Part shown: positions 34,556 to 46,076 of the stretch, one piece after another
Numbering within the stretch: position 1 is the first letter of the stretch
How the letters are laid out: each line of letters begins with the position of its first letter
NCBI GenBank assembly: GCA_947462335.1
Contig: OX381714.1
Coordinates: 39,033,360 to 39,097,359, forward strand
Source of the DNA: Harmothoe impar
Lineage: Eukaryota; Annelida; Polychaeta; Phyllodocida; Polynoidae
DNA length: 64,000 bases
Direction of reading: 5' to 3'
Program-made: the position numbers and the translations under genes
The notes under the pieces: model-generated
Database searches by the model: none
Seen by the model: only the letters and a program-made list of their open reading frames with translations
What the model was told of the DNA's origin: nothing

Positions 34556-35198
34556 TTTTTTTTTGGCTTAATCCGTTCACGGGCTGGCGCGTCACACCTG
34601 TCGTTAATCACCCCCTGTAGTCTTTGTATACACAGGTGACTCGGCTTTATCTCTTCACCAGCTATAATCCCATATACATGTACCGCACGTTACACTCGTT
34701 AATTCTCTTTTCATGCTGATGGATTAAGGGTGGAAGGGTTCAGGTGAAAAGCGATTTGATTCTCTCTGGAAGAGGGTTGGAGCTCTAGGTGAAAACAAGC
34801 TTAGAACATCCAGATTAGCTGCTCTCTCGGCTATATAAAGAGCTTCATTTTTTCTAATCTCTGCCCACTTCGTCTTGTTGTACACTATCAGTCACGAGGC
34901 AGACGCTGGAAGTAGCAGATGTTTGCAGTATGGTTTACACAGAGGTTACCTGCTAATAGGATTTTGTCAGAATAGGGTGAGTTGCTATTAAAATGAACAT
35001 TTAAATGGGTTGTTAATATAGTATCTGATGTTAATGAGCTAACACCTAACATTGAGGATTATGACCTCCCAGAGGGGCGTCTCGCCAAATTCTCCAGTCT
35101 TGACTATAGTCTTAACTGTCTAAAGACTGTGGAGCACGTTAATGGGTGGTCTCCTTACTAATTTCACTTGACCAGGCCGGCAGGGTCAACTAGGCTAA

Positions 35199-35900
35199 GT
35201 AATTACAACTACAAGGGCGGCTACTCAACATGCAAGTAGACCTACTACTACGAGATTGTCTTTTGACCACTCTGCCGCCGCCTGCTGGTCTGGCGATTAC
35301 ATGCTCTAGTATAGTTCTCCGCTCTTTTCGTCAGATGACGCCACAATAGGGTTTTTGTACATTTCCACGATACTCGCGAACATTTTAAACGCATAATGAC
35401 CTATAATAAGCAACAAAGCACACTTCTAATATATTGAATATAAGAAACATGTCAACGTTGTGTATTTCTGATAGAATGAGGCAGATTCTTTGAAATATCA
35501 ACTAAACTATAGTGAGATTGAAAATACTACACCATATCTAAAGCGATATAAAAGCTATATAAAGTCAGAACCTCTGACGGATCGGTAGGATCACTCAACC
35601 ATTCGTCCTCGAAAGCAACACAGGGTTCCCGTCCAACAGGACTTTGAGCCTTGACGCTTTTGAGGAGGTTTGATCTCATGCTGCTTAACATGTGGTGTAA
35701 TTAATCAACACCGCGGCCCCTCTTTAGGGGCCACACAATAAACAAAGAATAAAAAAGGGTAGGACTTAGGTTTAAAGTGAATCTCCCAGGATTTTGGCGA
35801 GGTCGACAAAGGAGGAGATAACAGATTAAACTGCAGGAGACTATACGCAAACCTTGATACTCTCAGAGGGGGAGCTCCATATTGCGGACCTGTGGTCAAG
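35199..35900 (+). repeat. 0.7-kb direct repeat, unit 1
   Basis: A 702-bp unit beginning GTAATTACAAC. It is repeated immediately downstream with high identity; a shared landmark is CCTACTACTACGAGATTGTC at 35241 and 35943. It contains the hairpin/AATAAA module and short non-conserved frames only. Confidence 0.85.
35715..35742 (+). terminator. Hairpin plus AATAAA module, copy 1
   Basis: GGCCCCT / AGGGGCC (7 bp) with CTTT loop, followed after four bases by AATAAA. The module is unchanged in three repeat units whose flanks differ. It looks like a transcript 3' end signal but does not match the histone stem-loop consensus. Confidence 0.45.
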
Positions 35901-36607
35901 GTAATTACAACCACAAGGGTGGCTACTCAACATGCAAGTAGACCTACTACTACGAGATTGTCTTTTGACCACTCTGCTGCCGCCTGCTGGTCTGGCCATT
36001 ACATGCTCTAGTGTAGTTCTCCGCTCTTTTCGTCAGATGACGCCACAATAGGGTTTTTGTACATTTCCACGATACTCGCGAACATTTTAAACGCATAATG
36101 ACCTATAATAAGCAACAAAGCACACTTCTAATATATTGAATATAAGAAACATGTCAACGCTGTGTATTTCTGATAGAATGAGGCAGATTCTTTGAAATAT
36201 CAACTAAACTATAGTGAGATTGAAAATACTACACCATATCTAAAGCGATATAAAAGCTATATAAAGTCAGAACTTCTCACGGAACGGCATCTGCAACAGA
36301 TCACTCAACCATTCGTCTTGAAATGCCACACAGGGTTCCCGTCCAACAGGACTCTGAGCCTTGTCGCTTTTGAGGAAGGTTTGATCTCATGTTGCTTAAC
36401 ATGTGGTGTAATTAATCAACACCGCGGCCCCTCTTTAGGGGCCACACAATAAACAAAGAATAAAAAGGGTAGACCTTAGGTTTAAAGTGAATCTCCCAGG
36501 ATTTTGGCGAAGTCGACAAAGGGGTAGATAACAGATTAACCTGCAAGAGACTATACGCAAACCTTGATACTCTCAGAGGGGGAGTCCCATATTGCGGACT
36601 TGTGGTC
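35901..36607 (+). repeat. 0.7-kb direct repeat, unit 2
   Basis: Tandem copy of unit 1. Small indels near 36280-36330 are consistent with divergence after duplication. Confidence 0.85.
36426..36453 (+). terminator. Hairpin plus AATAAA module, copy 2
   Basis: Identical in stem, loop and AATAAA spacing to the copy at 35715. Confidence 0.45.
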
Positions 36608-37010
36608 AGATCTATCCCTTCTAGGGGGCAGGTTGCATGTCGTAAATGTCTACTACAGACATTGGGATATATTGTTAATCTTACTCTAGGGTCTCCATAA
36701 TTAGACCCTGAATCCGTTGTTAAACGGGTGTGAGGGGGTGGTAACTAATACTTATGAGATGTTAGCTTAGTTCATAGTCTCCTTACCAATTTTCACTTGA
36801 CCAGGCTGGCAGAGCCAACTAGTCTAGGTAATTATAACCACAAGGGCGGCTACTCAAGATCTAAGTAGACCTACTACTACGAGATTGTCTTTTTGGTCCT
36901 TCTGCTGCTTAGTTATTACATCCTCCAGTCTAGCTCGCCACACCCTTTGAGCAGCACCACCATTGCCTCGGTAAAAGTGTAGGGTGTGTGCTTTCCACCT
37001 TCAGGTATCC

Positions 37011-37073
37011 ATAGATTCGATCACTATCACCCCCCTTGAAATGACTTCAGCTGTTAATTAGGGCGTAAAGCCA
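37011..37073 (+). repeat. Dispersed 60-bp repeat, copy A
   Basis: ATAGATTCGATCACTATCAC through GGCGTAAAGC. It recurs at 39810-39871 with several substitutions. Confidence 0.7.
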
Positions 37074-37575
37074 CCAACCAAGTCCCTGTCAAAAGATGTG
37101 AATAACGAAACGCGCTAGTATAGTTCTCCGCTCTTTCGTCAGATGGTGCCACAATAGGGGTTTTGTACATTCCTACGATGCTCGCGAACATTTCAACGCA
37201 TAATGAGCTACATAGGCAACAAAGCGCGCTTCTAATATATTAAAATATAAAAAACAATTCAATATTGTGTATTTCTGATAGAAATGAGGCGGTTTCCTTA
37301 AATACCAACTAAACTATAGCGAGATGAAAAATACCACACCATATCTAAGGCTTTATAAAAAACTATAGAAAGTCAGAACCTCACACGGATCAGCATTCTG
37401 TTTGCAACGGATCACCCCTGACCCACTGGTCCTCGCATGCCACACACGGCTCTGCCGTGTTTGAGCTTTGAGGTATCACCCATCAAGTGATCCATGCCGC
37501 CCAACATGAAGCGTAATTAATAGCTGCTGTTGCATAGCACAGTGGCAGCATCTAACTAACTCTAAAGAGTTAGTC

Positions 37576-37603
37576 GGCCCCTCTTTAGGGGCCACACAAT
37601 AAA
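37576..37603 (+). terminator. Hairpin plus AATAAA module, copy 3
   Basis: Same stem, loop and AATAAA as the other two. It is preceded by a second hairpin, CTAACTC TAAA GAGTTAG, at 37555-37572. Confidence 0.45.
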
Positions 37604-38462
37604 CAAAGAATACCCTGAATCTGGGACCTGCGGGCGAGGGCCCCAACTGTGAAGTCATTATTGGCTACATTGGTAATATCAATTAAAACTTTAGACAACA
37701 CCCACCTTAAGTATCATTAACGGACAATATCAATGAACTCAGCATCCGCCTGGTTACCACATTTAGCACCAATTTTACAACTCACAGGGGCCACACTAGC
37801 CTCACCGCGCTTTTTATTGCTCTGCTGATTTCTCCAATCCAAAACATGAGGTATCTAGTCTAGCTGTGAGCTCATTGGGCCAAACAAAAAAATAATCCGT
37901 GTTCAGGTAACATGGTCCAAAAAAAAATAGGGTAGGTCTACGTCGCCTAAGGCGACGAAAGCGCGTCAAAGCGTTTACAGGGTTCGAGCCCGTGAGCTGC
38001 TCCTTGGGGCTGCAAAAAACGCTTAGACACTGAAATCCCATAGGGAAAAAATTTTGGGTTTTTGGACTTTAGGCCTTAATTTGAGGGTGATCCCGGGCTG
38101 ATAGAAAAATAATTCTTGGACGAGCGGATAGCTCTGGATCTCTTTTATCTAAAACAGCGAAAAATTGATTATGGTTTCGCCGCAATTCATCCGACGGGGG
38201 GTAATCAGCCCCCCCCTCTGCCAATCAAGGCAGTGAATCTTGGCGACCGTGCGATCACTCACGGCCACCGCGACGAACCGACAGAAGAGATCGGCATCTT
38301 AGTATGATTCGTGTGACCTACTTAGAGGCTCACACGGTGGAGGTGTGTCCGGCGTTCGGCGCGCTGATTGGCTACTGGTGGGAGGCGCTGTGCCGCGTCA
38401 AGAACTTCACCTATTTGGGGCGGCTGTTAAAGGCGCACTGAGTTGAGGTGCACCTTTAAGCA

Positions 38463-38566
38463 AGAGCGCGATCCGGCCTAGTCTTGCGGACCTCTGTTTA
38501 GAGAGTGTAGCAAGCGGCTATGTCGCGCTCTCCAACCACAGGCTTAACAGTGGTCCGCAAGACTAG
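38463..38566. repeat. Two interleaved inverted repeats (pseudoknot-type)
   Basis: AGAGCGCGA (38463-38471) pairs with TCGCGCTCT (38523-38531). CTAGTCTTGCGGACC (38478-38492) pairs with GGTCCGCAAGACTAG (38552-38566), 15 of 15. The arms are ordered 1-2-1'-2', so a transcript could form a pseudoknot or two exclusive hairpins. Confidence 0.7.
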
Positions 38567-38581
38567 AGTGCAAGACGCGTG

Positions 38582-38629
38582 CACACACAGACCGAACAGA
38601 CACACACAGACCCACACACCCACACACTC
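38582..38629. repeat. CA-rich / CCCACACA simple repeat
   Basis: Irregular CACACA and CCCACACA units. A cleaner run of the same octamer is at 39872-39903. Confidence 0.8.
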
Positions 38630-38781
38630 CTATCAGTGAGACGTCTAGCAGATTCGGGAGAGGCGACCAGGGAGGTACTCTCGGCTAGCGGCCACTAATT
38701 GCCTGTTTAGATAAGGCACAGAAACAAGGGTGATGACAGACTACGTGTTCAAGCAGCCAACATGCCCTGACACTTGATAAT

Positions 38782-38945
38782 GGGTGTGGACCGCTAAATT
38801 CGATATGGTGACATGACCATTTCTTATAATCGACAAACGACATGAGGTCTAATGACAAGTGACATGAGACCCAAAAAATCATAGTGACAGGTGACATGAA
38901 CATTTCTTAAAATCGACATGGGATATGAACATTATTAAGTGACAT
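38782..38945 (-). repeat. Inner inverted homology, right copy
   Basis: Inverted counterpart of 33296-33416, with one extra CATGTCGxxTTATAAGAAATG subunit. It shows that inverted symmetry of the element extends inside the terminal repeats, though strongly eroded. Confidence 0.65.
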
Positions 38946-39809
38946 TGTCATGTGACATGGTCATTTTCTAAGATCGACATTCGACATGGGGACCCCCTAT
39001 CCAGAGCCCCTTGATAGATGACAGCTGTTGTGTGTAAGAAAAGTGTATGCCTCACAATCAAAAGATGATAAAAGGCTTTATCCCACTCGATGTGGGTTTT
39101 GAATCAAATATCAAGGGATCAAATATCAGATCGATATTTGACGTCGTCAAGTGATATCTGACGTTGTCAATCACTTTTACTATGTAGTCAAGGTCGTAAA
39201 AACAGAGCCCCCTGATTGGTCAACAGCATGAATGAAAGTTGCATCTCAAACTTTTAATACTCGGTATGGGGCCCCGTGGGGCTGGGACCAATATTTGCAA
39301 TTTTCGGAAATACTGTCGAGAATTTCTAGATGGAAACACTTCGTCTGGGGTAATTTGACCTCTACTCTTCGATATTCAAGTAATACTCAAGCTATTCTGA
39401 CTCTAAACATGAGTAAAACGGTCATTTACCAGCGTTATCGGCAGCGCCGACATCAACAACTGCTGATCTCCCTTGGTTACATGACCCAGCTCCGTTTCTA
39501 AGGCCTCATGGATCGGGGCCCTGAAGGGGGATCTGCAGAGGCCCTATATCGGGCCCTAGATATGTACATTATATTAATATCTCATAACTTAATTTACTCT
39601 AAAATCTTTTGATAGTTCATAACCTTGACCCTTATCTCCTTTTCTCGCGGGATAAAGATAGAATTTGGTTGTTGGCGTGGCCTCTCGTGGATATCTGCTC
39701 TTCTCCACGGCACCTCTCGAGCCCCCTGCGGGGCCTCTAGGGGCTGCTAGACGTCTCTCTGCTATGTAGTGTGGGATGTAAAAGAACCCTTGTCTCGGTA
39801 AAAGGGCCA

Positions 39810-39871
39810 ATAGATTCGATCACCATCACCGCTCTTGAAATGACCATAGCTGTTAACTAAGGCGTAAAGCA
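39810..39871 (+). repeat. Dispersed 60-bp repeat, copy B
   Basis: Second copy of 37011-37073. It runs into the (CCCACACA)n tract at 39872. Confidence 0.7.
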
Positions 39872-40642
39872 ACCCACACACCCACACACCCACACACCCA
39901 CACATTTTTCTGTATGAGCCTTCAGACCTCAAGCTGCTCAGTGTACGGGACTAGGTTTTGTCATAGGCCCTACGGACGCTACTCAAGGTAAAAATAAGAG
40001 AGCTGTCTCACCATGACATTGGGCTGGCTGTAGTTTTTTATGTTTCGGTACCTACAACCAAAACAGCCAGTACCCGCCCCAGGGCTTCATGTCGCACGCG
40101 GGAAAAGTATAACGGTGGCGCCAACTGTCGGAATAGCGGGTACACTACGTCAGTAGTTCTTTTGTTCTCCGCTGAGTGACTGGGCGAAATGTAGTCGGTA
40201 GCTCTATTTTCTGTGCACTGTTCTGTTCATTTTCTACACTTAACACTTAAATAGACCGCGTGTTTGTACAAGCTAACCGTTTTTATCAGTGCAAAAATTA
40301 AATAAGCATCGGATAGAACACTAAAAAAATGAGAAAGTAATCCAGCGCTTAGTATAAGGCACCAGTTTTATCATGAGACACCGAAAGTCTGGTTTTTTTA
40401 AGGTGGATAAGACAGTCGACTGAGAGCTCCAAACTAACCAAAAACGTACCAGAGGGAGAACGTACCCGACAGGGCAGGGGCCTTCTACACCCCGGCTCTG
40501 ATTGATGAGCAAGCGACAAGTGCTACAGAGGGCCTATTCCTCTTTTGAGGTGGGCCCGAAATTGAACAAAGGAATAAACTCAAGAAAAAGCCTTAGGCTT
40601 AAAAGAGTTGTAGATACTGATTTTAACGAAGAAGTCACATTC

Positions 40643-41362
40643 ATTAGTTTACAAATAGCCCGTGTAAGTACGCCCATGTCTTGCTTATTTCTCATAGGGT
40701 TGTAAGATAGTCACATCATGATGCACATCATCATAAACGCGATCATGATACCTTTCATGGTAAGTAGACTCGCCTCTCTGCCCTCTCTTTTAGAGAGGGC
40801 AGAGAAGCGAGTCTCACTCTTAAAAAACCCTACCCCTCCCCTCCCCCCCCTCCCCCCCCTCCCCCCCCCATGCATCTTAAAGAGTGCCCCCCAGAGTGCC
40901 CCTCTCTCCCCCTCCTAGAAAAAAAGAACCGCATTTTTAAATTATTTTTTAGCAAGCTTTTTCAGCTTGCTTTTTTTTTGCTTTTTTTAAATTTATTTTA
41001 TCCATCAAAATCTCAAGTGACTTATTTTGAAAGCCAACCTAGTAGTCACGTGACCCCTTAAGTAGGTCACTTCCCGTCACGTGACCTATTTGAATTTCCC
41101 GCCAACATGGTGGTCACGTGACCCTCTTAAGTAGGTCACTTCCGGTCACGTGACCTATTTGAATTTCCCGCCCAAAGGTCACGTGACCGGAAGTAGGTCA
41201 CTTCCGGTCACGTGACCTATTTGAATTTCCCGCCAAAAGGGAGGCCTCTCATTGGCTGCTTTTGAATTTCCCGCCAAAAGGGAGGCCTCTGATTGGCTGC
41301 AGGTCGATTGAGTAATAAACAGTACTTAACTATAGTCCCGTTCCGATACATACTATACTACT
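40643..41362 (-). repeat. Right terminal inverted repeat (720 bp)
   Basis: Inverted match to 31926-32642. Differences seen are single-base changes and G/C and A/T tract lengths. It carries the same motif array (about 41043-41298), palindrome (40766-40814) and C tract (40830-40869). Confidence 0.95.
41043..41298 (-). promoter_or_regulatory. E2F / CCAAT / TCACGTGA / ETS motif array in right repeat
   Basis: Mirror of the array at 31990-32245 with the same number and order of sites. Both arrays would face inward or fire outward symmetrically. Confidence 0.6.
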
Positions 41363-42090
41363 TGTATAGATGATGTCATGTTCCTGCCTAGAGGTTGACA
41401 CTTAAACTACAATTAACCCTTTTCCCAGGTTACAGGTTAGGGTAGACTGAAGTGAGACAAGTGTCTTTGTCTAACTAGGAATGCATGTTATAGGTCCCTA
41501 AAGGGGGAAACTAGTACTTGGAAACCCAGGAAGAAGTAGGATTCAGGACGTTACACACTGGAGGACCATCCCTGACACATGCACATAAACCCCAAGGCTA
41601 GAATTGGTCTTGGTTTTCTTGATGATGTTCACATGTCTATAGGGGATGTTTATTGTCATTGACACCAGACCCTACAATAGGTCTAAAAGGCACCCAAGGA
41701 ACATTGTGCATAAGAGCTAAATGTGATTGTGCACATAGCGGAATCAGGCTTTTGCTATGATTATTTGAAGCATTTCAGCACTTAGTCTGCAGCCTGTTTA
41801 GCCTCTCTCTGTTCAGTGCAATCCCCTGCCCATACTCGATGTAAAAAAATATATTTTTTGTGTTCTGGCATGGATTTAAGAACAACAGAGTAATGGGAAT
41901 GCCTTTGTCATGAATGTGGCATGTGTATGTAACTAACTAATCCTATAAATACCAATATCTGCCTCCCATTCATGCCCATGTCGCACTCACTGACTGAGAT
42001 TATTCTTTTCTTCTCCTCCATTCTATGTGAATCCCGACAGTATCCTTGACATTAACAGTGGGAATACCTGGAATGCTGACAGGCATCTAG

Positions 42091-42396
42091 CACATGCCAA
42101 ATTCCCCAGATTACGCTATACACCACCTGAGCGATATTAGGAGATTTTCTCTCAGATTCACGACATACCGTGTCACAGCACCACGAGGCTTAACGACAAT
42201 TGCTGAGATATTTCTGAAAGGATTTAGACCACTGAGAAGGCCACCTCCTAAATCTGATGTCAACGGTAGTCCACCTGTAAAGAGTCCCCCTTTAGGTGTA
42301 CCTCAGGTCTGGAGCCACCAGGCCCCTATACCTCTGGAGCCTGTCTGCTTTTCCTCCTGTGTTGGCTCGTGCAGATCAAGTGGCAAGCTGACTTAA
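42091..42396 (+). CDS. Candidate plus-strand coding segment
   Basis: Open frame from an in-frame TAG at 42088 to TAA at 42396. It contains the Pro/Lys-rich GFRPLRRPPPKSDVNG and GSPPVKSPPLGVPQVW, in keeping with the disordered upstream protein. Possible acceptors are tctctcag at about 42150 and ccccag at about 42109; a possible donor is AACG|gtagtc. The phase does not join directly to the 48-nt exon, so at least one exon would be missing. It may be a further exon of the giant gene, a separate small gene, or chance. Confidence 0.25.
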   Translation, partial: HMPNSPDYAIHHLSDIRRFSLRFTTYRVTAPRGLTTIAEIFLKGFRPLRRPPPKSDVNGSPPVKSPPLGVPQVWSHQAPIPLEPVCFSSCVGSCRSSGKLT

Positions 42397-42533
42397 AACA
42401 GATGGCTGCTTGTTTGGGTGTTACATACAAAAGTGTGTTTGGTATAGAACCTCTCTCAATCTCTCACCCCACATTCCTTTCCACATTACCCAGCAAGTAT
42501 AAAACCATCAGAGGGTGCATATTCAACCTGTAA
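42375..42533 (+). CDS. Candidate terminal exon, plus strand
   Basis: Acceptor tttcctcctgtgttggctcgtgcag, then 52 open codons starting IKWQADLKQMAACLGV, then TAA. It overlaps the previous candidate in another frame, so at most one is likely real. Family not recognised. Confidence 0.18.
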   Translation: MKWQADLKQMAACLGVTYKSVFGIEPLSISHPTFLSTLPSKYKTIRGCIFNL

Positions 42534-43046
42534 TGTGTATTTGGAGCTATTCAGGTTGTGGTTTAGGGTACTAGGATATTGGCAGCCTTGGGTTCTGGCC
42601 CTCAATCCTGGTGTACTATACAGTATATGTTAATAGATCTGAGAAATGGGACCTTAGTTTGGGAAGAGACCTTAGTACAGGGTGCATTAAGGTCCTCTTT
42701 CCCAGTGCATGTAACATATTTACATGAACATAGTGTATACAGAGGTGAATAGTATAAAAGAGCCTCATTTCCATGAAGTCCTTTTCTTGCATTATACCAG
42801 CCGTTGATTTATGTGATAGTGACACTAGCGGCCATTGCCTGACACCAGAGACCATCATCATCATAAAACCCTTCATTATAACCACAGGTGTTTAAAAGAG
42901 TTATCTGGACTCTTGTTACCAACAGGATGCTTTACATAAGAAGTAAGACCAAGGAGTCATAAATTGGCCTAAAACTAGCACTCCTAGCCCAGTTACCAGG
43001 ACCCCCTGCTTTACAGGTATCCCAATCCTCATCCTGCTCTCAATAC

Positions 43047-43303
43047 CTTTAGCCCTTTCAGGATTGCATACTGCTGTAATGTGCTATATCCTTGGTTGTC
43101 ATGATGCATGAATGCAGCCACGGTGAGGCTATTCGCCAGGGCTGTATTCATGCATCATGCCGACCCTTTGGTATTGATACACTCCCGAATGGTCAACATT
43201 CATGCATCCCTTGTCAGTAGACTCACTGTAGCTGATTTAATCGTGCATCACGATGACAAAGGACATTACTTATTGAAGCACTATACTGTCCCTAAAGGGT
43301 TAA
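43047..43303. mobile_element. TTAA piggyBac-type MITE, copy 3
   Basis: The left end (TTTAGCCCTTTCAGGATTGCATA) is slightly decayed and the right end CCCTAAAGGGTTAA is intact. It contains two GCATGAATGCA-type internal blocks, making it longer than copy 5. Confidence 0.8.
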
Positions 43304-46076
43304 CACACAGTTAGGCTTTACCTGAGCTTTACCTACAGATTTGCCCCCCACCTTCAGTGTTCACCGACACCACCAGGAACCTTCCTCTTACATAATCCCT
43401 CCTAACGCCCTCTCCCATTAGCCAATGAGAAGCCTTTTGTGTTTGTCAGCTCAGCCATGATTGGCCAATTAGCGATGGCCGCTGACAGGTAGGAAATCTC
43501 CTGTAAAGGAGACTAATTCCCACTAATGGCCGTTGACTGTTGATTGCTCCTAAAAACTATTGTGTTAGAGCTCTATAGACTGACGTTTCCCAGGTCTGAT
43601 TTCAGAGTGACTACAATGGGAAGGCGGCGGTCAGGTTACCTTCAAAAGGACAGTTTTGTTTGAGCCTTGGGCATCCTGCTTAAGACACACCTTCCAAATA
43701 TATAATACTTTCAATGCCCCCATATAGCCATTGTATGATTGTAACATTATCGTATAATGGGAAAGCCTCCTCCTTTTATCCGCATATCAATTTTCTTTTC
43801 AAACGGGATGGGTATTGCCTCAGGGATATTGCATTAAAACAAAAGGTGATGATGTATTTTATCTTAATTGTGATATGCCATGATCTAATGAATAATCTAC
43901 TGTAACTAGTCTATTATAAGTCTTGAAGACGTTATAATACCACCCCGGCAGCCAGTTGGGTGTAGCCCTAGGGTGGAGGCATTTGTCTGCTTCCTTACGT
44001 GGCCATTTTCCTCATGGTTGTAAGCAGACACCCACAAACAGAAGGTAGGCCAAGACATGGAGGACCGGCTCGGGTTTCCCTCTGTTTATTCCCCAAATCT
44101 TGTGCCAGCCAAACACAAGTGGCCAGGCCCTAAATACACCATTTTCATTTACACCCAAGCACTGCTGTTATGTTTAGGAGCTTGACCTTCTAACCAGCCT
44201 ACCTCGTGCCCATCCTCCCACCCTCAAAGACACGGATGTGCCCCCTCTGTCCGTCTAGGCGGCCCACAATAGTGCTTACTTAGGAAAGGATATGGCACAA
44301 GTTTCAGACGGATGAGGGGACATGACATTGTTTGGACTATAGATGTAAGGAGATGTTGGATCCGCCTGTTCTATTGTCAATATAGGAAAATAGCCTGTGA
44401 TCTTTGAAACTTTAGCTTGTGTAGTAGCATGAATATAAGCTGGATATAGAAATATTCTAAAATAAACAGACTCAAGTGTGTAGAATAGAGATGGCAGATT
44501 AGAATATCATATGAATAGAAGTTTAGAATAATGGAGGGTTCTCCTAGAGGTATTTGTAATCCTTGAACTAGGTACAAGAACAAAACGTTTGTATACCCAA
44601 AGAGTTGTGAGTATTTATCAATGTGGGAATATTGTGGGCAATATCGATGATCTTTAGCGCGTAGTATTAGCACGTTTTACATAGTACTGCATTTAGTATT
44701 CTTATTTAATCTCCATGTATCTCAGTTCCCCAGTAGTCGACTCTTGTGTTAAGCCTCAACCCAAGACATGAGATAACCATGTCTTTGATTATTCTTACCC
44801 AACATTTATAATCCACAGCACAAAGGCTTCAGGGTTTGCCCCTGGGGTTGCAATGTGTGCAGGAGGGCCCACAACCAAGGTTAAATATAGGCCTGTGTTT
44901 ATTTTAAGTCAATTATGTTTGAGTGAACTGTATCCCTATTTGAGGGACTCGAGCCGGGAACTATTACGGTATGAGCGACCAAGGTTTACAAACATGGCCA
45001 CTGGAGGCAGCCAGACTGCCACCTAGTAAAGGCTTGAGTTAATCTGCTGTTTAGCCTACATGAAATGGTGCATGCCGCTGTGAAATTGTAAAAAGGAAAT
45101 AAAGATAAGAGGTAACGTAGGGCAGGGGGGGCGGTAGAAAAAGGGTTAAAATGTGCATGTATACCATCATCCTAATGCTCATGGCTGTGCCCACTCAGAC
45201 GTTGTCTTCACCTCTTATGCCTGTGGTTGTTGGGAAGATACATGTACGATGTGAATGAAGTAAAAGGTAAATTAGTGTTATATTAATTTAACCTGGGATT
45301 TTAATAGATCTGAGTATAGGCTAGAATTCATAACTCGATTTCTGGTGTTGAAACAGCTCCAGATACCTACTGCACACAGCATGTCCCTTGGATCCCATGT
45401 TACCCAGTGTTGTATAGGGGCAGGGTACTGTGTGCTTTATCTGGTGAGTGTTTGCATGGACTAGTACTGTGTAGACAGCTAAGGTGGTTTTCATGTTCAA
45501 GTAGTTTAGGGTCAGGGGTGCACCCTTGATGCAACTCCTTGGGACCACCTTTCACTTTGATCCACATTCAGTCAGGTTGAACATCGGATCACAGATCATA
45601 ATGTCTTATCACCACTTAGGGATACAGGAGTACCGTGTTTGCTAATGGCAAGAACATAACTTTGATATTGATATTATCAGACTAAATGGATAAATGAATA
45701 TGGATTGAAATTTTGAATATTATCCCAGATAAGAGTAGTTTCTTAGATTGTAATGATTTAATTCATGAGTAGTATTACAAGTGCTGCCTCCCCATTTAAA
45801 TTTTTCGCCTAATCCACCTTTCCTCTTTTTTGGGAAGGGGTGGAGGGGTGGAGGGGTGGACGCTTCTGAGGCAGCTGTATCTTGTGGGCTACTTTGTGTC
45901 CAGATAAGTTTGAAAAGCCAGATATAAAGCTTTCTCTTTAGGCCTTCCCCAGGACTAAAGGCCTAGGAAGCCTCACAAATCTAGCCTTACGTAGAGGTAG
46001 CAGGTTCTGGTGATGATTTTAGGTCAGGGGTACTTGAGCCTGTTGTGGGGTTCTGGCTGCTCCTGTAGACACACAT

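Larger units (their letters stand above)
36827..37615 (+). repeat. 0.7-kb direct repeat, unit 3 (diverged)
   Basis: Starts GTAATTATAACCACAAG and shares many blocks with units 1 and 2. It carries extra sequence at about 36900-37100 and substitutions throughout. The 50 bp before it (CACTTGACCAGG) match those before unit 1 but not before unit 2, so units 1 and 3 keep the older left boundary. Confidence 0.75.
31926..41362. mobile_element. 9.4-kb Polinton/Maverick-like non-autonomous element
   Basis: Bounded by identical 6-bp direct repeats TGTATA at 31920-31925 and 41363-41368. The element starts AGTAGTATAGTATGTATCGG and ends with the exact inverted complement. Terminal inverted repeats run about 717 and 720 bp and are almost identical, so the insertion is probably recent. 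Polintons are known for 6-bp target duplications, AG termini and long inverted repeats; this element shares all three. None of their genes (protein-primed DNA polymerase B, retroviral-type integrase, packaging ATPase, protease, capsid) is recognisable here, and open frames inside are short and featureless. It would therefore depend on an autonomous relative. The interior is mostly nested repeats. The family assignment is inference; the repeat and duplication structure is seen directly. Confidence 0.85.

Noticed and set aside
35715..35732. Histone mRNA 3' stem-loop
   Set aside because: The stem is 7 bp with loop CTTT, whereas the histone element has a 6-bp stem and a TTTC or TTTA loop followed by ACCA. 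No histone coding sequence lies upstream.
37976..37992. tRNA B-box-like GGTTCGAGCCC
   Set aside because: No matching A box or cloverleaf at the proper distance; the T-stem has a mismatch. At most a decayed tRNA-derived SINE fragment.
40110..40130. LTR-retrotransposon primer-binding-site-like TGGCGCCAACTGTCGG
   Set aside because: Resembles a PBS but no LTR pair, polypurine tract or gag/pol frame is present nearby.
41842..41865. 24-nt possible exon reading CNPLPILD after a strong acceptor
   Set aside because: Very short, with a weak donor (GAT|gtaaaa); expected by chance in 40 kb of sequence.
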